NCBI RefSeq assembly: GCF_000368785.1
Contig: NZ_KB849689.1
Coordinates: 435,393-499,392, forward strand
Direction: 5' to 3'
DNA: 64,000 nt
Origin: Acinetobacter towneri DSM 14962 = CIP 107472
GTDB taxonomy: Bacteria > Pseudomonadota > Gammaproteobacteria > Pseudomonadales > Moraxellaceae
The notes under the pieces were generated by a model. That model did not search any database. It was not told the DNA's origin and saw only the letters and a program-made list of their open reading frames with translations. The number at the start of each line of letters is the position of its first letter. Positions within the stretch are counted from its first letter, which is position 1. Below, piece by piece: positions 39,766 through 48,240 of this stretch. A program made the position numbers and the translations under genes.

Positions 39766-39831
39766 AACGACATTTCGTGTCGTTCATATGATTTACTCCA
39801 GTCGCTTATATCCTCGTGCTGAACCACGAGG
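39766..39831. repeat. left-end hairpins of the tnpB element
   Basis: AACGACATTTCGTGTCGTT (39766-39784) and CCTCGTGCTGAACCACGAGG (39812-39831) are two perfect stem-loops upstream of tnpB, the kind used as single-strand recognition sites by IS200/IS605 transposases. Confidence 0.65.
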
Positions 39832-39915
39832 TTTTTCGCTCCAGTGGATAAAAATAAAGATTTTCTATCTGTACAATCTCGTTAGAATACTCACAGCTTA
39901 TCTTAGAGAATTGTC

Positions 39916-40293
39916 ATGTCTAAACCACAGCAAAAGCAAAAAAACTCAGCCTTGGCAGAGTTGATAGAAGAACAAAAACTGCTCTGTGAAGAATTTGGTT
40001 CAGCCTATATTGCTGTGAGTGGCGATGATGTTGTCGCAGTTGCAGTCCAGACCTTAAATAAAGATCCACTTGTGGGCTTGCGTAAAGCGCCAGAAGGTGA
40101 AGAAAAAGTCGCGTGGTACATTTATGGCGGTGAATTGGGTGAAGATGACGTGAACTTTGAAACCATGCCTGTACGCGAGCTACAAGATATTTTGCCCGAT
40201 GTGCTTCCATACTTGGCTTTAGAACAAGGCTACCGCTTTATGATTGATGCTGATGACTATGAAGATGTCTGGAAAGAAGGCGATGAGTCTTAA
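39916..40293 (+). CDS. conserved acidic protein, possibly Imm33-like
   Basis: A 125-residue very acidic, soluble protein without signal or membrane segment. The C-terminal half (MPVRELQDILPDVLPYLALEQGYRFMIDADDYEDVW, read in parts) resembles the Imm33-like immunity fold, but no toxin gene is nearby, so I treat it as a conserved protein of unknown function. Its last bases overlap the start of the next gene by 11 bases, so the two are co-transcribed. Confidence 0.6.
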   Translation: MSKPQQKQKNSALAELIEEQKLLCEEFGSAYIAVSGDDVVAVAVQTLNKDPLVGLRKAPEGEEKVAWYIYGGELGEDDVNFETMPVRELQDILPDVLPYLALEQGYRFMIDADDYEDVWKEGDES

Positions 40294-40741
40294 GCTTATG
40301 CGCATGTCGAACATGGCAAAAATATCGGTGAGCATTATGCTTGGACTGCAAAGTCTGAGCGTAATGGCACAAGGTATTCAAGCGCAGCAGTTGGCACTTG
40401 AAGCATCATCTACACCTATTACAATTCCACATACAGCCAATGGGTTGACCCAAACACAATATCAAGATTTGTTAAATCAATACACGCAAATTGTGAATGA
40501 CAGCAAAAAAATATTGGATGATCCTACGAGCCAAGCAACGGCAGAACAACAAAAACAGGCATTTTGTGCACGCTATCACGCCTATAAAAATATTGCTGAA
40601 ATTTCCGAGTACAATCCAAACTTGTATCCTGCACCTGTGATGTTAATGGTGGCAAAGCGTTATTTAGAACAGCAGCACAACAGTTTCACGGCTTCAGGTA
40701 TGACTGAACAAGTTTTTTGTGCAGGAGCTACATCTAAATAG
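40283..40741 (+). CDS. secreted hypothetical protein
   Basis: A 152-residue protein with an N-terminal leader that ends near SVMAQG, then a helical, Gln-rich mature part with two Cys (AFCARYHA and VFCAGA). No family recognised. The start at 40283 lies inside the previous gene (ATGAGTCTTAAG overlap); later ATGs at 40298 and 40313 would give a shorter leader. Probably periplasmic. Confidence 0.6.
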   Translation: MSLKLMRMSNMAKISVSIMLGLQSLSVMAQGIQAQQLALEASSTPITIPHTANGLTQTQYQDLLNQYTQIVNDSKKILDDPTSQATAEQQKQAFCARYHAYKNIAEISEYNPNLYPAPVMLMVAKRYLEQQHNSFTASGMTEQVFCAGATSK

Positions 40742-40800
40742 TGTGATCTGCCTTATAAGTGAATAGCAAATTTAAAGATTGAAGATGCAGGCGTATAAAA

Positions 40801-40815
40801 CCCCAAAAACTGGGG
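40801..40815. terminator. short hairpin, possible terminator
   Basis: CCCCA / TGGGG with a five-base loop lies 60 bases past the secreted-protein stop. Its plus-strand tail (ATTCCTTTT) is weak, so confidence is limited. Confidence 0.5.
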
Positions 40816-40939
40816 ATTCCTTTTAAGCAGATTGTGAAGTCATACTTCATTTTTTATCAATTTTCATGCAAAACTAACTTTGCAAAGACTGTAGAATCTT
40901 TTAACTTGCAGGTAGTGAACTGAGGGATAGGCGACATAG

Positions 40940-41428
40940 ATGAAATGGGATGAAATTGGCGAGCAGCCTTGTTCGATTGCACGAACCTTGTCGGTGATTG
41001 GTGACCGTTGGACGATGCTGATTATTCGTAATGCCTTTATGGGCATGCGTCGCTTTGATGATTTTCAACAACATTTGGGCGTAACGCGGCATGTATTGTC
41101 AGATCGTTTAAAGCGTTTGGTGGAACATGAAATTTTAGTCAAAGTGCCTTATGTAGAGCGCCAAGAACGTTTTGAATATAAATTGACAGAGAAGGGCTTG
41201 GAGCTTTATCCCTTAATGCTGTCTATGGCAAATTGGGCAGATAAATGGATGGATCAAGGTTTAGGTAAGCCTGTGGAATACATCCATAAAAATTGTGCTA
41301 AGACGTTTCAACCTGTCGTGGTATGTTCGGAATGTGGTGAAGAACTGCATGCCAAGCAAGTAAAACCACATTTTACCCCAGTGTATTATCAGTACATCCA
41401 AGCACAGCAGAATTTAAAACAAGCCTAA
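40940..41428 (+). CDS. HxlR-family regulator
   Basis: A 162-residue winged-helix protein. It shows the family start CSIARTLSVIGDRWTMLIIRNAF, the recognition region VTRHVLSDRLKRL, and an extended C-terminus with CSECG (a Cys-x-x-Cys) that could bind a metal. HxlR proteins sense stress or small molecules; the target is unknown. It converges on the tus cluster. Confidence 0.88.
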   Translation: MKWDEIGEQPCSIARTLSVIGDRWTMLIIRNAFMGMRRFDDFQQHLGVTRHVLSDRLKRLVEHEILVKVPYVERQERFEYKLTEKGLELYPLMLSMANWADKWMDQGLGKPVEYIHKNCAKTFQPVVVCSECGEELHAKQVKPHFTPVYYQYIQAQQNLKQA

Positions 41429-41459
41429 ATCAGTGCTGTATTAATCAGCAACAGTTTGT

Positions 41460-41783
41460 CTATAAGCAGTTGGCTGGTTTAGGAATACCCGCTAAACGAC
41501 TTAAATGCCGTGCCACCAAACCTGTATTAAATTTTTCCTGCAAAACAGCGTTGTTAATCTCTGGGCTTACAGTTTTCATTAAAAATTTGATTAAAGGACG
41601 GGTTGCAGGTGAGTGTCCAAATTGCTGATAAAATTGGCGTACAGCGTGCAAAACTTCAAAATGCCAAGCTGTGAGTTCAAGCTCTAAACTTTGCGCCAAT
41701 TCTTGCGCCACTTGTTCATTCCAGACAGTGTAATCCAGCAAATGTCCATCTTGATCTAATTCTAGTGTCATCTCTTGTTTCAT
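41460..41783 (-). CDS. tusE: sulfur relay protein TusE
   Basis: A 107-residue DsrC-type carrier that takes sulfur from TusBCD and passes it to MnmA for 2-thiolation of tRNA wobble uridine. The conserved C-terminal Cys is the penultimate residue (KPANCL), and the family block FGHSPATRPLIKFL is present. It is the last gene of tusDCBE, each separated by 20-65 bases. Confidence 0.9.
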   Translation of the reverse strand: MKQEMTLELDQDGHLLDYTVWNEQVAQELAQSLELELTAWHFEVLHAVRQFYQQFGHSPATRPLIKFLMKTVSPEINNAVLQEKFNTGLVARHLSRLAGIPKPANCL

Positions 41784-41804
41784 TCACCCTTTCATTACGG
41801 CTTG

Positions 41805-42089
41805 CTATTTTAAGCTGATACAGCGCTGATGTGCTAAACACAGCGTTGCAAAAGCTGCATAATTAATCGGCTGTACATTTTCCGCCAAATGACCATTCAA
41901 TATTTCTGCATCATTTTCCAGTACATATATTTTGTCTAGCTGGGCACAGAGTGGATGTTGCTGATGCAATACCGCATCACCCATAAGTACAACGCTGTCT
42001 TGCGGAGCATACAAGGCATTTAGCTCTGCTAAAATTGTTGCGGTGCTATCAAAGCTCGCTTGGATTAAATATAAATTTGCGTCAGACAT
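41805..42089 (-). CDS. tusB: sulfur relay subunit TusB
   Basis: A 94-residue DsrH-type subunit of the TusBCD heterohexamer. It has the compact alpha/beta fold pattern NLYLIQASFDS, then DSVVLMGDAV and IYVLENDAE. Its role in sulfur transfer is structural. It is encoded between tusC and tusE. Confidence 0.85.
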   Translation of the reverse strand: MSDANLYLIQASFDSTATILAELNALYAPQDSVVLMGDAVLHQQHPLCAQLDKIYVLENDAEILNGHLAENVQPINYAAFATLCLAHQRCISLK

Positions 42090-42154
42090 GCTTTTCTCTT
42101 TAGATGTTTAGATATGGTCAAATGATCAATCAGATTGTTAAACCACCGATCAAC

Positions 42155-42505
42155 CTACCAATATAAAACCCGATCAAAGGTTTGAATCAGCTCCCGATTC
42201 AGTTCCACCCATTCAATTTCATGTACCGTATTTTTGATAAACGGCGAGTTAGCATGTTTATTTTCAATCAAAATTGGGCTGAGGTCATAAAACTCAAAGC
42301 TATCGACCAAATTGGATGCCACTTTAAAAGCATGTTTTAGTGAATCAAATGCCAGTTCCGACTGTAATAGGCTTAATGCCGCATCTTGTAATAACACTTT
42401 GACTTCACAACCAAAAGTTGCCAGTACCATTGTTGCAGACAAGCTTTCATGCACTTGTAAGCTGTTTAAATTGGCCTGACGTAAAACCACGAGTACAGTT
42501 TTCAC
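42155..42505 (-). CDS. tusC: sulfur relay subunit TusC
   Basis: A 116-residue DsrF-type subunit. It has VLVVLRQANLNSLQVHESLSATMVLATFG at the start, where TusC proteins place their Rossmann-like alpha/beta fold, and LSPILIE in the middle. A single Cys occurs in TFGCEVKVL. Encoded between tusD and tusB. Confidence 0.85.
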   Translation of the reverse strand: MKTVLVVLRQANLNSLQVHESLSATMVLATFGCEVKVLLQDAALSLLQSELAFDSLKHAFKVASNLVDSFEFYDLSPILIENKHANSPFIKNTVHEIEWVELNRELIQTFDRVLYW

Positions 42506-42548
42506 ACAATTTACCTTTTAAATGCAACAGATTTACAAAATGAATCGC

Positions 42549-42917
42549 TTAAAATTGAATCAGGCGTTTTGTGCTTTGCACTGCATCGGCCAGTTCGCCC
42601 AAGCCAACCAATTCAAAGCCTGCGGCTAAATTGTGTTGGCTCAGTTGATGGCGTTTGGCATTGTCTGCATCGCTAATACCACGTGCCAGTGCGGCACTTA
42701 CACATACGGGTAAACGAATAGGCAATTTTTGCCATTCTGTTTTGAGGTTGCGTTGATCATCGGGTACCCATTGCAACTCATTCGCTACAGCAACGCCATC
42801 TTGATAAAAAAACACACGAAAAGCCTCATTTTTCTGTTGTAAGGCTTGAGCAAGACCGAGTGCATGCCATGCATGAATAGAGGTTGGTGCGGAGGTTATT
42901 AGTAATAAGGTGCTCAT
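42549..42917 (-). CDS. tusD: sulfur relay subunit TusD
   Basis: A 122-residue DsrE-type subunit whose Cys in LPVCVSAALARG is the conserved persulfide-carrying residue. The ATG at 42917 follows a TTG at 42920; the ATG is preferred. It is the first gene of the tus cluster, divergent from the epimerase gene at 42978. Confidence 0.88.
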   Translation of the reverse strand: MSTLLLITSAPTSIHAWHALGLAQALQQKNEAFRVFFYQDGVAVANELQWVPDDQRNLKTEWQKLPIRLPVCVSAALARGISDADNAKRHQLSQHNLAAGFELVGLGELADAVQSTKRLIQF

Positions 42918-42977
42918 CAAAATTCACTAATGCAATGTGCCAAGGCGCATTCAGACTTTATAAAAAAGGTAGTATAA

Positions 42978-43982
42978 ATGATTTTAGTGACTGGTGGTTT
43001 AGGCTTTATAGGCTCACACATTGCATTAAGCCTAATGGCTCAAGGGCAAGAGGTCATTATTGTAGATAATTTATCCAATGCAAGTATGCAGACCTTAGAG
43101 CGACTTGAATATATTGCAGGGCGTTATGTGCCTTTTGCCAAATTAGATGTAAGAAACACGCCTGCGCTGAACAAAGTTTTTGAACAATATTCGATTACTG
43201 CGGTGGTGCATTGTGCAGGGTTTAAATCTTTAGAAGAATCGGTGCTTAAACCACTGGAATATTATAACGATAACGTCAGTTGTATTATGAGTTTATTGCG
43301 TTCTATGCAACGTACAGGCGTGCGTCGTTTAGTGCATCTTTCAAGTATCGCGGTCTATGGTAAGTCGGGATTGAGTCTGGAAGAAAGCCAGAGCTTTAAT
43401 TACACCTATGCCAATCCGTATGTGAAATCTCAGCAGATGGTTGAAGAAATCATCCAAGATACTTTTAGAACCGATAATGAATGGAATATCGCTATTTTGC
43501 GCTTGAGTAATATAGCAGGTGCATTTGAACACGGTATTTTAGGCGAAGTCGTTGCTCCGTTACCTAAAAATATTATTCCTTTGGCGATGCAAGTCGCAGT
43601 ACAGCAGCGTGAAGCGATTGAGCTACGTCAGCAAGCCAATACTGCAGATCAAACTGTAGAACGTAGCTTTGTGCACGTACTCGATGCCTGTGATGCTGTG
43701 ATTGCAAGCCTGCATTGGTTATTTGAGCAAACGCATAGCTGTGAAGCTTTTAATATTGCGGGAGAAGTGGTTTCAATTCAACAATTACTTGCACGTATTA
43801 GTGAAGTCACTGACACTGAAATTGCTACAGTTCCTGCAATTCATTATGAATATCCTGAGTTAGATCAGTTAGGTGCAGTCGTAGATAAGGCACAACAATA
43901 TTTACACTGGCAGCCAAAACGTAGTCTGGAAAAAATGCTAGAGGATGAATGGCGTTTTTATCAAAATACGCTTAAGCATTAA
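42978..43982 (+). CDS. GalE-like NAD-dependent epimerase, active-site variant
   Basis: A 334-residue extended short-chain dehydrogenase. The NAD motif is GGLGFIGSH, and the fold and length match UDP-glucose 4-epimerase (VVHCAGFKSLEES, LSSIAVYG, SFVHVLDACDAV). In the catalytic YxxxK motif, Tyr148 is followed by Gln152 where Lys is expected (NPYVKSQQM). The neighbouring Ser-Ser at 122-123 is present. It may epimerise poorly or have another role, so I do not assign galE. AAAGG precedes the ATG. Confidence 0.8.
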   Translation: MILVTGGLGFIGSHIALSLMAQGQEVIIVDNLSNASMQTLERLEYIAGRYVPFAKLDVRNTPALNKVFEQYSITAVVHCAGFKSLEESVLKPLEYYNDNVSCIMSLLRSMQRTGVRRLVHLSSIAVYGKSGLSLEESQSFNYTYANPYVKSQQMVEEIIQDTFRTDNEWNIAILRLSNIAGAFEHGILGEVVAPLPKNIIPLAMQVAVQQREAIELRQQANTADQTVERSFVHVLDACDAVIASLHWLFEQTHSCEAFNIAGEVVSIQQLLARISEVTDTEIATVPAIHYEYPELDQLGAVVDKAQQYLHWQPKRSLEKMLEDEWRFYQNTLKH

Positions 43983-44061
43983 AAGTAAGCGCTATAAAAT
44001 TCGTTGAGATGCGATTCACGAAGCCTCATAGCTGAAACAGATACAATGCAACGGAATTATT

Positions 44062-44080
44062 GATAATAATTATCATTTAC
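44062..44080. promoter_or_regulatory. Fur-box-like site upstream of fumC
   Basis: GATAATAATTATCATTTAC agrees with the 19-base consensus GATAATGATAATCATTATC at 15 positions, and lies 76 bases upstream of the fumC start. Iron-dependent Fur repression of the iron-free fumarase is known in other bacteria, so the site is plausible. Confidence 0.65.
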
Positions 44081-44155
44081 TAGGCTGTCTGTTTTTTATA
44101 AGATCGAGATAAGAGCACATGACATCATTGAAATCACGAAGGAATGAGGCTGAAC

Positions 44156-45550
44156 ATGCAAACACGTATTGAACATGACACCATGGGTGAAGTTGAAGTT
44201 CCGAATGACGCGCTTTGGGGCGCACAAACTCAGCGTAGCTTACAAAATTTCAAAATTGGCAATGAGCGTTTACCACGCGCCATGATTCGCGCTATGGGTT
44301 TGGTTAAAAAAGCTGCGGCAATCACCAATGCAAACTTAGGGCAAATCCCGCAAGAGTTGGCGCAGTACATTGTCGGTGCAGCAGATGAAGTCATTGCAGG
44401 GCAGTGGGATAGCCAATTTCCTTTGGTGGTGTGGCAAACAGGTTCGGGTACGCAAAGTAACATGAACTGTAATGAAGTGATTGCCAATATCGCCAATCAA
44501 AAACTGGGGAATCCTTTAGGTGCGCAAAAGCCTGTACATCCGAATGATCATGTCAATCGTGCCCAATCGACCAATGATTCTTTTCCAACTGCAATTCATG
44601 TAGCAGCGAGTTTGCAAATTAATGAACTGCTCATTCCTGCAGTAAAGAGTTTGCGTGATACGTTGCATGCCAAAAGTGAAGAATTTTCTAAAATTGTCAA
44701 AATTGGACGTACACATTTACAAGATGCAACGCCATTAACTTTAGGGCAGGAATTTAGTGGCTATGTATCTCAATTAGATCATAGTTTAAAGCGTTTGGAA
44801 CAGGCTTTAACAGGCTTGTATGAGTTGCCGCTTGGTGGTACAGCAGTCGGTACAGGCTTAAATGCACATCCTGATTATGCGGTACAGGCAGCGGAGCAAT
44901 TGGCACAGCTAACAGGCTTAGCATTTGTGACTGCACCAAATAAGTTTGAGGCTTTGGCGGGGCGTGATGCTGCGGTATTTGCTTCAGGTGCATTAAAAAC
45001 TTTGGCGGTGAGTTTAAATAAAATTGCCAATGATATTCGCTGGTTAGCCAGTGGCCCGCGTTGTGGTTTTGGTGAGCTGCGTATTCCAGAAAATGAACCT
45101 GGTTCAAGTATTATGCCGGGCAAGGTTAATCCAACACAAAGCGAAGCAATGACCATGGTAGTTGCACAGGTATTGGGCAATGACACCACAATTAACGTGG
45201 CTGGTGCATCGGGCAATTTTGAGCTGAATGTATTTATGCCAGTAATTGCATATAACTTATTGCAATCTATTCAACTCTTGGGCGATGCATGTAATAGCTT
45301 TAATGAGCATTGCGCCGTTGGCATTCAAGCAAACCGTGAAAAAATAGATCACTTTTTGCATGATTCACTCATGTTAGTGACCGCTTTGAATCCTGTAATT
45401 GGTTATGAGAATGCAGCGGAGGTGGCAAAAACAGCTTATAAGGAAAATAAAACCTTAAAGCAAGTTGCAGTAGAGCTGAATTTGGTCACAGCAGAGCAGT
45501 TTGATGAAGTGGTACGTCCTGAACAGATGATTGCTCCGAATACCAAATAG
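44156..45550 (+). CDS. fumC: class II fumarate hydratase FumC
   Basis: A 464-residue soluble TCA-cycle enzyme that interconverts fumarate and malate without an iron-sulfur cluster. Signature [16 protein letters not shown] holds the catalytic Ser on its mobile loop; [31 protein letters not shown] and FELNVFMPV are family blocks. The ATG at 44156 is preferred to 44144. A Fur-box-like site precedes it. Confidence 0.95.
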   Translation: MQTRIEHDTMGEVEVPNDALWGAQTQRSLQNFKIGNERLPRAMIRAMGLVKKAAAITNANLGQIPQELAQYIVGAADEVIAGQWDSQFPLVVWQTGSGTQSNMNCNEVIANIANQKLGNPLGAQKPVHPNDHVNRAQSTNDSFPTAIHVAASLQINELLIPAVKSLRDTLHAKSEEFSKIVKIGRTHLQDATPLTLGQEFSGYVSQLDHSLKRLEQALTGLYELPLGGTAVGTGLNAHPDYAVQAAEQLAQLTGLAFVTAPNKFEALAGRDAAVFASGALKTLAVSLNKIANDIRWLASGPRCGFGELRIPENEPGSSIMPGKVNPTQSEAMTMVVAQVLGNDTTINVAGASGNFELNVFMPVIAYNLLQSIQLLGDACNSFNEHCAVGIQANREKIDHFLHDSLMLVTALNPVIGYENAAEVAKTAYKENKTLKQVAVELNLVTAEQFDEVVRPEQMIAPNTK

Positions 45551-45667
45551 TCAGTTTTAAGTAAATTGAGAGGTCTGTGTTTGTCTGCTCAAGATGACAG
45601 ATAAACACAGACTTTGTTTATAAAAATCAGTGAAACTTTGAAGTATTCTTTCTTATTAAAATTATGT

Positions 45668-45683
45668 TGTGTATAATTACACA
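45668..45683. promoter_or_regulatory. hicA promoter with embedded palindromic operator
   Basis: TGTGTATAATTACACA is a perfect palindromic arrangement (TGTGTA-TAAT-TACACA) that contains a consensus -10 box TATAAT at 45672-45677. The hicA ATG begins immediately after it, at the predicted transcription start. Confidence 0.75.
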
Positions 45684-45872
45684 ATGAACAGCAAAGACAT
45701 TATTAAGCGTCTTGAGCAGGAAGGCTGGTACAAAGTGGGTGGTAAAGGCGACCATGAAAAGTATAAGCATCCTGAAAAGCCTGGACATGTTGTGGTACCA
45801 CATCCACGTAAAGATATGCCAATAGGAACTCTACGCAATATATATAAACAGGCTGGTTGGGAGTGGAGGTAA
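45684..45872 (+). CDS. hicA: HicA toxin (mRNA interferase)
   Basis: A 62-residue dsRNA-binding-fold toxin that would cleave mRNA. His24 in GGKGDHEKYKH is the expected catalytic residue, and HVVVPHPRKDMPIGTLRNIYKQAG is the family end. It starts directly after the operator, with no ribosome-binding site, so its message could be leaderless. hicB starts two bases after its stop and begins with a strong GGAGGT site. Confidence 0.92.
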   Translation: MNSKDIIKRLEQEGWYKVGGKGDHEKYKHPEKPGHVVVPHPRKDMPIGTLRNIYKQAGWEWR

Positions 45873-45874
45873 AA

Positions 45875-46258
45875 ATGTTATATCCAGTATATGTTCACAA
45901 AGATGAAGATAGCGCATACGGTTTAACCTTTCCTGACTTTGATGGATGCTTTAGCGCAGCAGATGAGATGCAAGATATTCAGCGCATGGCACAGGAAGCG
46001 GTTGAAGTTCACTTTGATGGTGAAGATATTCCGTTACCAGAACCATCAAGCCCAGAGCAATGGTTAGGTGATGAGCGATTTGAGGGGGGTTTTTGGTTGT
46101 TAGTTGATATTGATACAACAAAAGTAAATACAAAGTCTATTCGTATTAATATCAGCATGCCAGAAGCTTTAGTGAAACGTATTGATGCTGTTGCAAAAAA
46201 ACAACATTTAAGCCGTTCGGCATTCTTAGCTAAAAGCGCGGAAATGGCGTTGCATTAA
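45875..46258 (+). CDS. hicB: HicB antitoxin
   Basis: A 127-residue antitoxin with an N-terminal partially degraded RNase-H-like domain (YPVYVHKDEDSAYGLTFPDFDGC) and a C-terminal ribbon-helix-helix domain (RINISMPEALVKRIDAVAKKQHLSRSAFL, read in parts). It neutralises HicA and should repress the operon by binding the palindrome upstream. GGAGGT lies at the right distance. Confidence 0.93.
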   Translation: MLYPVYVHKDEDSAYGLTFPDFDGCFSAADEMQDIQRMAQEAVEVHFDGEDIPLPEPSSPEQWLGDERFEGGFWLLVDIDTTKVNTKSIRINISMPEALVKRIDAVAKKQHLSRSAFLAKSAEMALH

Positions 46259-46274
46259 TCAAGTAAAATATACT

Positions 46275-46299
46275 AAACCCAGCCTAAATGCTGGGTTTT
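46275..46299 (+). terminator. hicAB terminator
   Basis: AAACCCAGC / GCTGGGTTT with a six-base loop and TTT tail, 16 bases after the hicB stop. Confidence 0.88.
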
Positions 46300-46633
46300 C
46301 TATTGCACCTAATTTGAATGTAGAGGGGTAATTCATCCTAATACGATTTTAAATTTATGTGTTGGTGTAAAGACATAATTTGCATAACGGCAGAATAGGC
46401 TGCTACAAGGTGCTATCTAAATGTAATAGTTCAAAACCCGTCATTTAGTCGCATTAACCACTTTTAGATGCTTTCTTTTATGTCCGTTCCTTATTCAACT
46501 TACATTGATTAAGCTGCCATAATTGCTAGAATACGCAATACTTCAAAATACTGTTTTGCTAAAGTTTTGCATTTATTTTGCAAAATTTAATTTTTTTATA
46601 AGCAACTCAATATCTTAACTACGGAAATTTTCA
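46300..46633. other. gap before the 46634 gene
   Basis: AT-rich, no ORF supported. Near its end, TTTTGCA and TGCAAAA (about 46562-46582) form an inverted repeat over a short AT spacer, about 50 bases before the gene start, a possible regulatory site. Confidence 0.35.
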
Positions 46634-47125
46634 ATGCTCTCAATTTATTTAACAGATGTTCAGCAACACGTGCAATTTAAAGATTACCCGGGTGAGCAGC
46701 CTGTTAAATTTATCTTGAATTTTAAAAAGATTTTTCCAAGTGTAATGGAGCTTTTACTACCTGTATTGCCTGAAAATGAAAATCTGGAAGAAATGACGTG
46801 GGAATCAACCACTGCAGATTTAGAGTTATTTAAATTGCTGCTCAGTGGGTGGGGCGTGATTGAATTACGTTTAAATGCGCTCAGTCAGTTCAAGGGCAAG
46901 ACATTTGCAGATCAGTTAGTGAAACAAGCCCAACAAAAACGTAAAGATTTCGCCAAAGCACAACAACAATTACAAACTGTGGAGCTAGATTACTTATTTA
47001 TGCATGAAACACATGCCTTAATTGATGCTGAATTGGTAGAAGTAGGTGAAAAGTTCTATTTGCCAATTTTGCGTGATTTATGGAAAGGCAAAGTATCTAC
47101 AAAAGTATTGGAAGCGAAGTTTTAA
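46634..47125 (+). CDS. conserved hypothetical protein
   Basis: A 163-residue soluble, helical protein. It is rich in Leu, Glu and Lys with no signal peptide, membrane segment or motif I can name. A central region (about 100-125) is Gln/Lys-rich and could coil. GGAAA precedes the ATG weakly. A clear terminator follows. It looks like a chromosomal Acinetobacter family; no role is inferred. Confidence 0.6.
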   Translation: MLSIYLTDVQQHVQFKDYPGEQPVKFILNFKKIFPSVMELLLPVLPENENLEEMTWESTTADLELFKLLLSGWGVIELRLNALSQFKGKTFADQLVKQAQQKRKDFAKAQQQLQTVELDYLFMHETHALIDAELVEVGEKFYLPILRDLWKGKVSTKVLEAKF

Positions 47126-47141
47126 GAACAAACCCATATTA

Positions 47142-47170
47142 AAAAGCTGTCTCGGCGGCTTTTATTTTTT
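47142..47170 (+). terminator. terminator
   Basis: AAAAGC / GCTTTT with a GC-rich ten-base centre and a following ATTTTTTAT tail, 17 bases after the preceding stop. Confidence 0.8.
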
Positions 47171-47229
47171 ATAGAATCATACAAGACGATTAGCAACCAC
47201 TTGCAAATTCAAGATTAATTCAAAATAGC

Positions 47230-48147
47230 CTAAGCAAAGATTTTAGAAATTTCCTCTCTTAAGAAATAATGCCTTAAATTTTCCTGTAAATCTTTATGCC
47301 AATACATCCCCATATTAATTACAGGCAAGTCTACAGGCACATCAAAAATATTCAATTTTTGGCTCATATTTAAATGCTTTAAAATCATTTTAGGAATAGT
47401 TAGTATGGCTTGAGGATGCTGCTGTAAAATCTGTAACGCCGTAGAATAGTGCTGACAACGTAAAAAAACCTGCCGTGATAATTGCTTTTGATGCAAATAA
47501 ATATCTTCTAGCAACATACCAGTACGCCGTGATGAAACCCCAATATGTGCAGAAGATAAATAAAGTGCAGTATTCATTTCTTGTTGTGAACTACAGACCA
47601 CAAATTGGTCTTGAACTAAGGATTGAAACTGAATTTTATCGCCAAAGTTTTGTTCTAAATCAATTACAAAATCAATTTGTTGTGTTGCTAAATCTGCCAA
47701 AACCGTTTTGCGGTCTAATTTGTGGCTCAGAAATTGAATATCCAAGTTCAACTTTTGAAAATGCGCCACCAATTTAGGAAAAATAATCGGTTCAATTTCA
47801 TCATGGATAGCAATTTTGAGCGATTGCAACATATTCGGCTCAAATTGCTGTTTCTGTATTGCAATACTTTGAATCGCCAACAAGGCATTTTTAATAGTCG
47901 GATAAATTTGCTCGGCAAAAGGCGTAGGCAGCATTTTATTGCCACTTCGCACCAGTAAATCATCTTGTAAATGTTGTCTTAAACGCTGCAAAGCATGACT
48001 GGCGGCAGATTGGCTAATACACAAAATTTGTGCAGCTTTGGAAATACTGCGCTGCTCATAAATTGCAACAAACATCGGGTATAAATTGATGTCTAAACGA
48101 TGAAAAACGGTAAGATCAACTTTTGCATTGTTATGAACATGATTCAT
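47230..48147 (-). CDS. LysR-family regulator
   Basis: A 305-residue transcription factor. The helix-turn-helix (about 25-85) reads EQRSISKAAQILCISQSAASHALQRL. The effector domain is standard. It is divergent from an acyl-CoA dehydrogenase gene across 93 bases, so it probably activates that cluster in response to an intermediate. Confidence 0.9.
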   Translation of the reverse strand: MNHVHNNAKVDLTVFHRLDINLYPMFVAIYEQRSISKAAQILCISQSAASHALQRLRQHLQDDLLVRSGNKMLPTPFAEQIYPTIKNALLAIQSIAIQKQQFEPNMLQSLKIAIHDEIEPIIFPKLVAHFQKLNLDIQFLSHKLDRKTVLADLATQQIDFVIDLEQNFGDKIQFQSLVQDQFVVCSSQQEMNTALYLSSAHIGVSSRRTGMLLEDIYLHQKQLSRQVFLRCQHYSTALQILQQHPQAILTIPKMILKHLNMSQKLNIFDVPVDLPVINMGMYWHKDLQENLRHYFLREEISKIFA

Positions 48148-48240
48148 AGTGTTTTATTGAATTAAATCATTTTGTTCATATTACTTTTCAAGTTAAGGTG
48201 TTGTAAAGCAATGAATACAATATTTTAAGGGATTTGAACC

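Larger units (their letters stand above)
38641..39848 (-). mobile_element. tnpB-only IS200/IS605-type element
   Basis: A transposase-like gene without a partner tnpA, flanked by typical IS605-like ends. The right end (low coordinates) carries CATCCTCCCCGACCTAAAGG at 38641-38660. The left end carries two hairpins, at 39766-39784 and 39812-39831. Without tnpA it would depend on a relative elsewhere for movement. Exact ends are inferred from sequence character. Confidence 0.7.

Noticed and set aside
39916..40293. Calling this gene an immunity protein of a toxin system
   Set aside because: The resemblance to Imm33 is weak and there is no toxin gene near it.
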